Origin: Palsa-1033 sp963735455
GTDB taxonomy: Bacteria; Chloroflexota; Limnocylindria; Limnocylindrales; CSP1-4
NCBI GenBank assembly: GCA_963735455.1
Contig: CAVTKZ010000002.1
Location: 124,001 to 188,000 of the forward strand
DNA: 64,000 nucleotides
Reading direction: 5' to 3'
Of the stretch, positions 46,110 to 55,676 are shown piece by piece. The position numbers and the translations under genes are program-made. Each line of letters begins with the position of its first letter. Positions within the stretch are counted from its first letter, which is position 1. The notes beneath the pieces were generated by a model, which worked only from the letters and a program-made list of their open reading frames with translations, had not been told where the DNA came from and ran no database searches.

Positions 46110-47047
46110 TTCACGAGAAGCGGCTTCACGTCGCTGATCAGCCGAGTCATCGTCTCCTCGTCGTAGGGCGATGGCAGGCCGGCGATCAGGTGCGACCGCC
46201 CGATCTCGACGAACGGCGCCAGCTGGGCGGCGACATCCTCGGGGGTGCCGACCGGCTGGCCCTGCCAGATCCGGGCATGGCCGTTGCGCTCGAAGAGGCC
46301 GGCCGCCACCTTGCGGGCCTCCTCGCGCGAGTCGCGGATCACGACGACGCCCAGGCCGTGCGAGCGCTCGATCGAGTCGAAGTCACGGCCGATCGCGGCG
46401 CAGTGCTCGCGCAGGATGTCGTCCTTGCGCTTGACCGTGGCCAGGTCGCCGCCCATGTCGTGGATGTCGGCATAGCGGGCGACGAGCTTGAGGGTGACCT
46501 TCTCGCCACCGCCGCCGACCAGGATCGGCAGGTGCCGCTGGCGTGGCGGCGGGTCATTCCGAACGGACTTCGCCGTATAGCGCGGCCCGCTGGCCGTCGG
46601 CGCGGTGCCGTCGAGCATGCCGCGCATGAGCGGCAGGGCCTCGCCCAGCCAGCGCAGGCGCTCGGGCGGCCCGTCGCCGTAGCGCAGGCCGTAGGCCGTG
46701 TGCTCGGTCTCGAACCAGGCGGCGCCGATCCCGAGCACGGCTCGTCCGCCGCTGACGTGGTCGAGGGTGGTGGCCAGCTTGGCCGTCAGGGTTGGCTCGC
46801 GGAACGTGTTGGCGCCGACCATCAGGCCCAGGCTCACCTTGGCGGTCACGCCGGCCCAGGCGGTGAGGGTCAGCCAGCCTTCGAAGATCGGGCCGTCCGC
46901 CGCCCCGACGATCGGGTACAGGTGATCCCACGTCCAGAGTGAGTCGTAGCCCAGCCGGTCGGCGCGCTGGCCGGCCGCCAGGAGGCTCGCCCAGTCGGTG
47001 TACTGGTTCCAGCACAGCGCCCCGAACTTCAGCATGGTCATCGCCAC
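46106..47047 (-). CDS. LLM-class F420-dependent oxidoreductase
   Basis: 313 residues, luciferase-like TIM barrel. Opening MLKFGALCWNQYTDWASLL, WTWDHLYPI, the LGLMVGANTFREPTLTAKLATTLDHVSGGR block, LGIGAAWFETEH and LPILVGGGGEKVTLKLVARYAD are family hallmarks. The usual cofactor is F420, sometimes FMN; substrate unknown. Start GTG 47047; in-frame ATGs follow within five codons. First of a two-gene operon with the lectin-like protein. Confidence 0.88.
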   Translation of the reverse strand: MAMTMLKFGALCWNQYTDWASLLAAGQRADRLGYDSLWTWDHLYPIVGAADGPIFEGWLTLTAWAGVTAKVSLGLMVGANTFREPTLTAKLATTLDHVSGGRAVLGIGAAWFETEHTAYGLRYGDGPPERLRWLGEALPLMRGMLDGTAPTASGPRYTAKSVRNDPPPRQRHLPILVGGGGEKVTLKLVARYADIHDMGGDLATVKRKDDILREHCAAIGRDFDSIERSHGLGVVVIRDSREEARKVAAGLFERNGHARIWQGQPVGTPEDVAAQLAPFVEIGRSHLIAGLPSPYDEETMTRLISDVKPLLVK

Positions 47048-47069
47048 AGTCTAGGGTCGGGGGAGCGGC

Positions 47070-47432
47070 TCAGCCGGGCTCTTCGTCCTTGCCCGAGTCG
47101 CGCGTCCAGCCGAGGTGCTTGCGCAGCCAGCCGACCGACGCGAGGTGATAGGTGGCCTCGTCGGCGTAGCTCGGCAGGGCGATCAATTGGTCCGGGGTCA
47201 AGCTTGTCTGGACGGCGCCGACCGTCAGGCCGGCAACCTGGTCGCTGCTCAGGGTGACGTCGGCCGAGCCGTTGTTCAGGCTGACCCGGACGCCATGGAA
47301 GACGTCGTCGGCATCCGAGCCGAGGATCTCCCGGACCGTGCCGACGGCTTCGCCGCCGGCCGCCAGGACGGGCGTCCCGTAGGTCACCGCCCGCCACGAG
47401 ATCGGCGAATTGTCGTGCGTCGCGTCGGTCAT
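47070..47432 (-). CDS. PRC-barrel-like protein
   Basis: 120 residues. PVLAAGGEAVGTVREILGSDADDVFHGVRVSL resembles the beta-strand pattern of PRC-barrel proteins, which bind RNA-processing factors, photosystem subunits or spore components. The C-terminal part (LPSYADEATYHLASVGWLRK) is a short helix region. A single gene with ATG 47432; its stop is 22 bases before the LLM gene start, so they may be co-transcribed. Function unknown. Confidence 0.55.
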   Translation of the reverse strand: MTDATHDNSPISWRAVTYGTPVLAAGGEAVGTVREILGSDADDVFHGVRVSLNNGSADVTLSSDQVAGLTVGAVQTSLTPDQLIALPSYADEATYHLASVGWLRKHLGWTRDSGKDEEPG

Positions 47433-47472
47433 CTGGTCACCCCTGCTGGCGGAGCCGAACGAGCTGTCCGGC

Positions 47473-47730
47473 TCAGCCTAGCGGAGCGGCGCCCTGCGAG
47501 GCTGCAGCGCCTTCGGCGGCGCACTCGTCGAGCGTGCGCGCCAGTCGGAGCGATGCCCGGCTGGCGGCCAGCGCGATGCGCGCCCCCGCCCGGCGGAGGG
47601 GGTTGGGCTCGGTGCTGGGATGGGCCCGGCGGTATTCGACCGCTGCGCGGAGGAGCGCCTCGTGCTCGACGTCATCCGTCCGCTCGGCCGCCAGGCGGAG
47701 AGCTTCGATCAGGTAGTAGTTCGGCCACAT
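47473..47730 (-). CDS. small helical protein, unknown
   Basis: 85 residues, MWPNYYLIEALRLAAERTDD at the start, then an Ala/Arg-rich amphipathic helix to the end. No family recognised and no membrane segment. ATG 47730 overlaps the TGA of the 52-residue membrane protein by one base, so the two form a unit under the promoter at 47937-47965. Confidence 0.6.
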   Translation of the reverse strand: MWPNYYLIEALRLAAERTDDVEHEALLRAAVEYRRAHPSTEPNPLRRAGARIALAASRASLRLARTLDECAAEGAAASQGAAPLG

Positions 47731-47888
47731 CAGAACGAACCTCCGATGAAGTTGTGGTGCTCCGGGAACCGGCTCTCATCGCCCAGGCCGGGCCGCGAGT
47801 CGACACCCTTGAGGGCAGCTCCGACGCCCAGCAGGACGAGGATTGCCACAACGGCTGCGAAGACTGCGAGTGCGAACAGGAGTGGCAT
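47730..47888 (-). CDS. 52-residue membrane protein
   Basis: MPLLFALAVFAAVVAILVLL is one membrane helix with the N-terminus outside or cleaved; the tail runs GVDSRPGLGDESRFPEHH and ends GGSF. AAAGGAGG lies 7 bases upstream, a near-perfect ribosome site, and a consensus-like promoter precedes it. Too short for most gene finders. First gene of a two-gene operon, divergent from the CGNR regulator. Confidence 0.75.
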   Translation of the reverse strand: MPLLFALAVFAAVVAILVLLGVGAALKGVDSRPGLGDESRFPEHHNFIGGSF

Positions 47889-47936
47889 CTGGGCCTCCTT
47901 TGATAACCTTTTTGGTGTGCTTCAGTGGTTACTCGG

Positions 47937-47965
47937 AGAATAGCCCCTTGCGCGTAACCTGTCAA
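47937..47965 (-). promoter_or_regulatory. promoter of the 52/85-residue operon
   Basis: On the minus strand TTGACA (47965-47960), a 17-bp spacer and TATTCT (47942-47937). The -35 is a perfect consensus. A GGTTAC half-site lies directly after it in the spacer. Confidence 0.75.
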
Positions 47966-47977
47966 GTGTTCTAGAGT
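47948..47977 (+). promoter_or_regulatory. promoter of the CGNR regulator gene
   Basis: TTGCGC (47948-47953), an 18-bp spacer and TAGAGT (47972-47977), placing the transcript start within a few bases of the ATG at 47986. No ribosome site exists, so the message is probably leaderless. It overlaps the opposite promoter. Confidence 0.55.
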
Positions 47978-47985
47978 GGTTACCG

Positions 47986-48615
47986 ATGAGTGATTCAGCA
48001 CCTACCAGCCAGGCCGACCTCGAGACCAGCCTCGATTTCGTCAACACCTTCGGGCTAACCCATGGGCGTCAATTCGATGACCTGGGTACAACCCGCCAGG
48101 CGATCGATTGGTTGCACGAGCGGACCGGCCTCGACCCGGCCGCGGTGGCCGATTCGCCCGCGGTGCTGGCCCGGATCGCGCGGGCCCGGACGGCATTCCG
48201 TGAGCTGTGGGACGCGACCGCCGAGGAGCGCCCGGTTGATGAGGCGGCGATCCGCGAGGTCAACCGGGTCCTGCGCCACCGCTCGGTGCTCGAGCTCGAG
48301 GCCGGACCGGACGACACGGCTGGGCATGGCATCCGGCTCGCCAGCCGGTTTACCGGCGACGAGGTCGACTGCGCCCTGGCCGAGCTCGCCGACCCGCTGG
48401 TCCGGGCGATCAGCAGCGCCGAGCGCACGAAGGCCAGGATCTGCGCCAACGAGACCTGCCGCTGGGTCTTCTACGACAGCTCACGCACCCATCAGCGGCG
48501 CTGGTGCGAGATGTCGAGCTGCGGCAACCGGGCGAAAGCGGCCCGCCACCGGGCACGGGCCCGGGCGAGCCAGCCGGCGGCCAATGACGCCGCCGAGGAC
48601 CGCTCCCCGGACTGA
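47986..48615 (+). CDS. CGNR zinc-finger transcriptional regulator
   Basis: 209 residues. N-terminal helical ABATE-type stress or ligand domain (LDFVNTFGLTHGRQFDDLGTT), then a C-terminal CGNR zinc finger: ARICANETCRWVFYDSSRTH, then RRWCEMSSCGNRAKAARHR, with four Cys and the signature CGNR. Such proteins are predicted DNA-binding repressors. It is divergent from a small-protein operon, with shared inverted half-sites, so autoregulation and control of that operon are likely. Confidence 0.88.
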   Translation: MSDSAPTSQADLETSLDFVNTFGLTHGRQFDDLGTTRQAIDWLHERTGLDPAAVADSPAVLARIARARTAFRELWDATAEERPVDEAAIREVNRVLRHRSVLELEAGPDDTAGHGIRLASRFTGDEVDCALAELADPLVRAISSAERTKARICANETCRWVFYDSSRTHQRRWCEMSSCGNRAKAARHRARARASQPAANDAAEDRSPD

Positions 48616-48630
48616 CCTGCGGGCGGGCCC

Positions 48631-51171
<2,541 letters not shown>

Positions 51172-51251
51172 GTCGGGCCTCGAAATGCCGCACCCCCCGG
51201 TGGGCCGCCGGCCACGTCGAGGGGTGATGGAACTGATGGCGAAGGTGATGG

Positions 51252-51324
51252 TGGAGCCACGGGGATTCGAACCCCGGACCTCTTGCATGCCATGCAAGCG
51301 CTCTGCCAGCTGAGCTATGGCCCC
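51252..51324 (-). tRNA. tRNA-Ala, anticodon GGC
   Basis: Cloverleaf on the minus strand: acceptor GGGGCCA with TGGCTCC (one G-U), D-arm AGCTCAGCTGGCAGAGC, anticodon stem CTTGC/GCAAG with loop ATGGCAT (anticodon GGC), and T-arm GGTTCGAATCCC. Discriminator A; CCA is not encoded. It lies 80 bases upstream of leuS on the same strand. Confidence 0.95.
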
Positions 51325-51451
51325 GCCGCGGAGCGGCAGTATAGCAGCGAGCCCGCTCCGTTCCGGGTTGGGGCGCCGTTCCCGGCCGTTCAGGACCTCC
51401 CTCATGGCCCTGTCAGGACGCTGTCAGTCCCGGTCGATAGACTTCGGCCTC

Positions 51452-53041
51452 ATGCGCGAAGCGGCCACGCTCGGAGGCGGCTGGACCCGTCGCCGGTTCC
51501 TGCAGGCCGGCGGCCTGATGGTCGTCGGCGCAGCGGGCCTCAGCGCGATTGCCCTCGAGGCCTGCAGCAACGCCAGTCCATCGGCCAGCCGCGCCAGCGG
51601 TCCCGCGGCTGCGGCGCCGGCGGCGTCGACGGCGCCGGTTGCCCGCCGCCGCTATCGGTCCCGGCCGGACCTGAGCGCGCCGCCGGTCGACGTCGCCAGC
51701 AGGGTCGGCTCGGTGGCCCCCGGCCTGGTCTTCATCACCCCCAACAACGGGCTGGCGCCCGACGGCCTGCTGGTCACCGACAACGTCGGCAAGCCGATCT
51801 GGATCCGCCCCGACACGGGCTCCTATGCCGCCAACTTCAGGCCCGCGGTGTACGGCGGCAAGCCGGTCCTGACCTGGTGGGAAGGGGCCGTCAACGGCGG
51901 CTTCGGCGCCGGCCAGCTGGTGATCGTCGACGAGACGTACACCGAGCTCCTCCGCTTCGGCGCCGGCAATGGCCGTAAGGCCGACATCCATGAGTTCCAG
52001 ATCACGCCGCAGCAAACCGCGCTGCTGCTGACGGACGCCGGCGTGGCCCTCCCGGCAGGCAGCTCGCCACCACCCTGGCAGAACTGGGATTGCATCGTCG
52101 TGGAGGTCGACATCGCCACGGGCGCGGTCCTCTTCGAGTGGCACAGCGCCGACCACATCTCCACCGACGAATCGGTGATCCCGCCGCCCGGCACGGCCAG
52201 CCCGGCACCGGCCGCGACGCCGGCCGCGGCGCCGACGCCGGGCAGCTCGGCGGCCGCCCCTTCGGTGCCCGTGTACGACTCGGTCCACGCCAACGCGATC
52301 GAGCTCGACACGGACGGCAACCTGCTGGTCTCGGCGCGCAACACCTCGACGATCTACAAGGTCGATCGAACGACCGGCGAGATCCGCTGGCGGCTGGGCG
52401 GCAAGAAGTCCGACTTCAAGATGGGCGAGGGCACGACCTTCGCCCTCCAGCACGATCCCCGCCGCCACGCCGATGGCACGATCTCGATCTTCGACGACGG
52501 GATGGCGCCGGGCACGTCACGGGGGATCGTCCTGGACGTGGACGAGCAGGCGATGACGGCCAGCCTGGTGCGGGCCTATCCCCATCCCCACGCCAAGCTG
52601 GCGATGAGCCAGGGCAACGTGGAGATCCTGCCCAACGGCAACGTGTTCATCGGCTGGGGCAGCACGGGCTATGCCTCCGAGTTCACCCCCGACGGGCAGC
52701 TCCTGTTCGATGCCGACTTCAGCGGCTCGATCCAGTCCTACCGCTGTTTCCGCTATCCGTGGGTGGCGACGCCGAGCGAGCCGCCGGTGGTCGCCGCCGA
52801 CACGCCCGAAGGCGGCATGGTCAACGTCTACGCCAGCTGGAATGGCGCGACCGAGGTCGCCAGCTGGGAGGTCCTCAACGGCCCGGACGCGACGAAGCTC
52901 ACCTCGGCGGGCACGTTCCCCCGGACGGACTTCGAGACGGTCTGCGCGATCCAGGCCGGCGGTGGCCTGGTCGCGGTCAATGCCCTCGACAAGGACGGCA
53001 CCCTCCTGGGCACCTCGAAGTCGGTTGCGATCCCCGACTAG
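51452..53041 (+). CDS. TAT-exported arylsulfotransferase-like lipoprotein
   Basis: 529 residues. Twin-arginine signal TRRRFLQAGG then a hydrophobic stretch ending in the lipobox-like ALEAC. The mature protein is a beta-propeller: DSVHANAIELDTDGNLLVSARN, STIYKVDRTTGEIRWRLGGK and FALQHDPRRHADGTISIFDDG match arylsulfotransferase (ASST, Arylsulfotran_2) proteins, whose active His lies in such a block. An Ala/Pro insert (PAPAATPAAAPTPGSSAAAP) interrupts one blade. Predicted location: outer face of the membrane. Sulfate-group transfer between phenolic compounds is the family role; the substrate is not known. ATG 51452 chosen, since earlier codons overlap the tRNA. Confidence 0.82.
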   Translation: MREAATLGGGWTRRRFLQAGGLMVVGAAGLSAIALEACSNASPSASRASGPAAAAPAASTAPVARRRYRSRPDLSAPPVDVASRVGSVAPGLVFITPNNGLAPDGLLVTDNVGKPIWIRPDTGSYAANFRPAVYGGKPVLTWWEGAVNGGFGAGQLVIVDETYTELLRFGAGNGRKADIHEFQITPQQTALLLTDAGVALPAGSSPPPWQNWDCIVVEVDIATGAVLFEWHSADHISTDESVIPPPGTASPAPAATPAAAPTPGSSAAAPSVPVYDSVHANAIELDTDGNLLVSARNTSTIYKVDRTTGEIRWRLGGKKSDFKMGEGTTFALQHDPRRHADGTISIFDDGMAPGTSRGIVLDVDEQAMTASLVRAYPHPHAKLAMSQGNVEILPNGNVFIGWGSTGYASEFTPDGQLLFDADFSGSIQSYRCFRYPWVATPSEPPVVAADTPEGGMVNVYASWNGATEVASWEVLNGPDATKLTSAGTFPRTDFETVCAIQAGGGLVAVNALDKDGTLLGTSKSVAIPD

Positions 53042-53087
53042 GACCCTCGGCTAGCCGACCGGGTCAGTCGTCCAGATCGTCCCCCGT

Positions 53088-53948
53088 GTGGCACCATCCG
53101 CGAGTGATCGCGAGCGTGCCCCGCAGATGACCGGCCGGACCGAGGAAGCCGTCGAGCTTGCCCTGCCGGGCGGGTCGCTCGACTACATCCTGCGCCGCTC
53201 GTCGCGCGCCCGGCGGGTGCGGGTGACCGTCGATCCCATGCGCGGCGTGATCGTGACGGTCCCTGCCCGGCGGCCCGGCGCGCGCGATGCGCTGGCCTCG
53301 GTCGAGCCCTTCCTGCGCGAGCGCGAAGCGTGGATCCGGACCCATCTCGATCATCAGGCCCGGCAGCGATCGCGGGTCGCCGGCCTGACCGCCGGCCTGG
53401 CCGCCGGCGAGCTGCGCGACAAGGCGCTCCTGCCCTATCGCGGCCGGGCCCACCGGATCCGGCTCGTCGGTCCGAGCAAGACCCTGACCCGCTCGATCGT
53501 CCGGATCGAGGATGCCGACGTCCTGGGCACCACCCGCACGATCATCATCGAGCTGGCCAGCCGCGACCGGCGCCGGCCGGCCCGGATCCTGGAGGCGTGG
53601 CTGCGCAGCCGGGCGGTGATCCAGATCGAATCGGTGATCGCCCGGCACGCCCCAAGCCTGGGCGTCAAGCCCACCGTGGTCGTCGTCCGCGATCCGCGCA
53701 GCCGCTGGGGGAGCGCCTCGCGAACCGGCCGGCTGGCCCTCAGCTGGCGGCTGATCCTGGCCCCGCCCGAAGCGCTCGAGACGACCGTCGTCCACGAGCT
53801 CTGTCACCTGCGGGTCTTCGGCCACGGCCCGGCGTTCTGGGCCCTGGTCGGGTCGCGCCAGCCGGACCATCTTCGCTGGCGGCGCTGGCTGCGCGATCAC
53901 GCCGTCGAGCTGCATGCCGTGCTGGCCGAGGATCCGGCGCCGGCCTGA
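53088..53948 (+). CDS. YgjP-like (DUF45, SprT-related) metallopeptidase
   Basis: 286 residues from GTG 53088, or 273 from ATG 53127. The zinc site TTVVHELCHLRVFGHGPAFW has HExxH with the third His after six residues, as in YgjP/UPF0297-like M48-related proteins. The N-terminal domain (ILRRSSRARRVRVTVDP) and RSRWGSASRTGRLALSWRLILAPP are conserved in the family. Intracellular; function in the family is poorly known. Single gene. Confidence 0.85.
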   Translation: MAPSASDRERAPQMTGRTEEAVELALPGGSLDYILRRSSRARRVRVTVDPMRGVIVTVPARRPGARDALASVEPFLREREAWIRTHLDHQARQRSRVAGLTAGLAAGELRDKALLPYRGRAHRIRLVGPSKTLTRSIVRIEDADVLGTTRTIIIELASRDRRRPARILEAWLRSRAVIQIESVIARHAPSLGVKPTVVVVRDPRSRWGSASRTGRLALSWRLILAPPEALETTVVHELCHLRVFGHGPAFWALVGSRQPDHLRWRRWLRDHAVELHAVLAEDPAPA

Positions 53949-54025
53949 CGCCCGCCCGGCCGGGTCGTGGCAGAGTGAGCCGGTCACATCACTCAGCGGC
54001 CAGGTCCAAGCCCCGGAGGCCAGCC

Positions 54026-54517
54026 ATGTCCGGCGTCGTTCGTCTCAACCACGCGGTCCTGTATGTCCGCGACGCCGGGGCTTCGGCCGACTTCTACCGC
54101 GAGGCGTTTGGCTTCGTCGAGGTCGGCCGGGAGTTCGGCGGGCAGGCCGTGTTCATGCGCTCCGCCGCGAGCGATACGGCCAACCACCACGACCTGGGCC
54201 TGTTCTCGGTTGGAGCGGCCGCGCCGCGCCCGCCGCGCGGCTCGACCGGGCTGTATCACCTTGCCTGGGAGGTGGCCACGATCGAGGACCTGGCCGCCAC
54301 GGCCGAGCACCTGTCGTCGGTCGGCGCCCTGACCGGGGCGAGCGACCACGGCGTCTCGAAGTCGCTCTACGGCCGGGATCCCGACGGGATCGAGTTCGAG
54401 GTGATGTGGCGGGTGCCCCGCGAGGATTGGGGCGAGGATGCCGAGCGCGGCGCGGTCCGGCCACTGGACCTGGCCGCCGACCTCAAGCGCTACGGCGCGC
54501 CGGCGACCGCGGAGTAG
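54026..54517 (+). CDS. VOC-family (glyoxalase/dioxygenase fold) protein
   Basis: 163 residues. RLNHAVLYVRDAGASADFY begins the first beta-alpha-beta-beta-beta module (metal His of LNHAV). GLYHLAWEV and DPDGIEFEVMW supply the second His and the Glu, so a metal site is complete. It resembles extradiol-dioxygenase-like VOC proteins more than glyoxalase I. CCGGAGG is correctly placed before ATG 54026. The esterase reading frame overlaps its end. Confidence 0.88.
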   Translation: MSGVVRLNHAVLYVRDAGASADFYREAFGFVEVGREFGGQAVFMRSAASDTANHHDLGLFSVGAAAPRPPRGSTGLYHLAWEVATIEDLAATAEHLSSVGALTGASDHGVSKSLYGRDPDGIEFEVMWRVPREDWGEDAERGAVRPLDLAADLKRYGAPATAE

Positions 54518-55364
54518 GGCCACGCTCGTCGAGGCCGGCGGCGGGTCGGGCCGGCGCTGCCCGGTCCACGTGCCCGTCGGGCGGCAGGCCGGTCCGGTCC
54601 CGCTGCTCGTGCAGCTCCACGGCCGAGGCGGTGGCGGCCCGTGGTTCAACAAGATGGCCGGCTTCGTCGAGCTGTCGGAGCGGGCCGGCTTCGTGGTCGC
54701 CATCCCGGAGGCGATCGATGGCGTCTGGAACGACGGCCGCGACCCCGATGCGCGGGCACACGGCCGACCCGACGACGTGGCCTACCTTCGGGCAATCATC
54801 GACGATGTCCAGGCGCGCCTGGCGATCGACCCGGGCCGGATCTACGTGGTCGGGATGTCGAACGGGGCAACGATGGCCGGCCGCCTGGCCTGCGAGGCGG
54901 CCGACCTCATCGCGGCGGTGGGCCAGGTTGCCGGCACCGCCGCTGTCGGCCTCGCCCGGTCATGTCGACCGAGCCTGCCGGTGCCGCTCGTCCAGATCCA
55001 TGGCAGCGCCGATCGCCTTTCGCCGTATGCCGGCGGCCGGCGGCGGGGCATCGTGGCGCGGGTGCTGGTCCTGGGTCGGGGCGTGGGCCCGACTGCCGGG
55101 GTTGATGAGTGGGCCCGGACCTGGGTCGCTGCCAATCGAGCGGACGAGCATCCGGCGACGACGCGCCTCGAGCCGGACGTCACGATCCGCCGCTGGCGGG
55201 GTCCACAACCCGCCTGCGACATCGACTTCTATCGAATCGACGGCGGCGGTCACACGTGGCCTGGGAGCCCCCAGACGTTGCCCCGCTTCCTGTTCGGGAG
55301 CACGTCGCAGACGATCAGCGCAACCCAGGTCATCTGGGACTTCCTGGCCGCCCACTCGCGGTAG
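54438..55364 (+). CDS. PHB-depolymerase/LpqC-type esterase
   Basis: At most 308 residues. VPLLVQLHGRGGGG (oxyanion), DPGRIYVVGMSNGATMAGRL with the nucleophile Ser (GMSNG), QIHGSADRLSPY (Asp) and GGGHTWPG (His) give a full catalytic triad of the Esterase_PHB family (polyhydroxybutyrate or feruloyl esterases). The start is unclear: ATG 54438 overlaps the VOC gene by 80 bases with an Arg-rich stretch; GTG 54570 fits the conserved beginning better. No signal peptide in either version, which is unusual because relatives are secreted. Confidence 0.78.
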   Translation: MPSAARSGHWTWPPTSSATARRRPRSRATLVEAGGGSGRRCPVHVPVGRQAGPVPLLVQLHGRGGGGPWFNKMAGFVELSERAGFVVAIPEAIDGVWNDGRDPDARAHGRPDDVAYLRAIIDDVQARLAIDPGRIYVVGMSNGATMAGRLACEAADLIAAVGQVAGTAAVGLARSCRPSLPVPLVQIHGSADRLSPYAGGRRRGIVARVLVLGRGVGPTAGVDEWARTWVAANRADEHPATTRLEPDVTIRRWRGPQPACDIDFYRIDGGGHTWPGSPQTLPRFLFGSTSQTISATQVIWDFLAAHSR

Positions 55365-55396
55365 CAGGCGGCCGCGTCGATCAGGTCAGACGAAAG

Positions 55397-55472
55397 TGGT
55401 GGAGATGAGGGGACTCGAACCCCTGGCCTCCGCGATGCGAACGCGGCGCTCTGCCAGCTGAGCTACATCCCC
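55397..55472 (-). tRNA. tRNA-Ala, anticodon CGC
   Basis: Minus-strand cloverleaf: acceptor GGGGATG with CATCTCC, D-arm AGCTCAGCTGGCAGAGC identical to the first tRNA-Ala, anticodon stem CCGCG/CGCGG with loop TTCGCAT (anticodon CGC), T-arm GGTTCGAGTCCC, and an encoded CCA end. Two alanine isoacceptors within 4.2 kb, one with and one without genomic CCA. Confidence 0.95.
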
Positions 55473-55638
55473 ACCGAGGGTCGAACCAGGCGGCGGTTGC
55501 TCGCGGGCCCGGGACCGGCACCGAGTGTAGCAGAGGCCCTCTCGGGGCCTGCCCGTGGTCTTCCGGTCGCCCTGGCATCCGATCAGCGTCCTGGGGCTGT
55601 CAGGGCCGCCCCTGGGCCAGTTCGACCGTCCTGGCCAT

Positions 55639-55667
55639 TTGACAATACAGAACATTTGTTCGATCAT
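55639..55667 (+). promoter_or_regulatory. SOS (LexA-type) promoter of imuA-imuB
   Basis: TTGACA (55639-55644), a 17-bp spacer that contains GAACATTTGTTC (55650-55661), then GATCAT (55662-55667) as -10. The palindrome GAAC-N4-GTTC is the LexA/DinR box of Gram-positive-type SOS systems. The predicted start of transcription is at or near the ATG at 55677, so the message is close to leaderless. An almost identical promoter precedes dnaE2. Confidence 0.85.
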
Positions 55668-55676
55668 CGATGACCC

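Larger units (their letters stand above)
47902..47983. promoter_or_regulatory. cluster of four GGTTAY half-sites between divergent genes
   Basis: Half-sites GATAACC (47902-47908), GGTTAC (47927-47932), GTAACC (47954-47959) and GGTTAC (47978-47983) alternate in orientation, making two inverted pairs across both promoters. The second pair ends two bases before the CGNR start codon. This is the layout of a repressor operator. Confidence 0.55.

Noticed and set aside
51172..51405. Longer leuS start
   Set aside because: The frame is open upstream, but it would read through the tRNA-Ala gene and the protein lacks homologous residues there.
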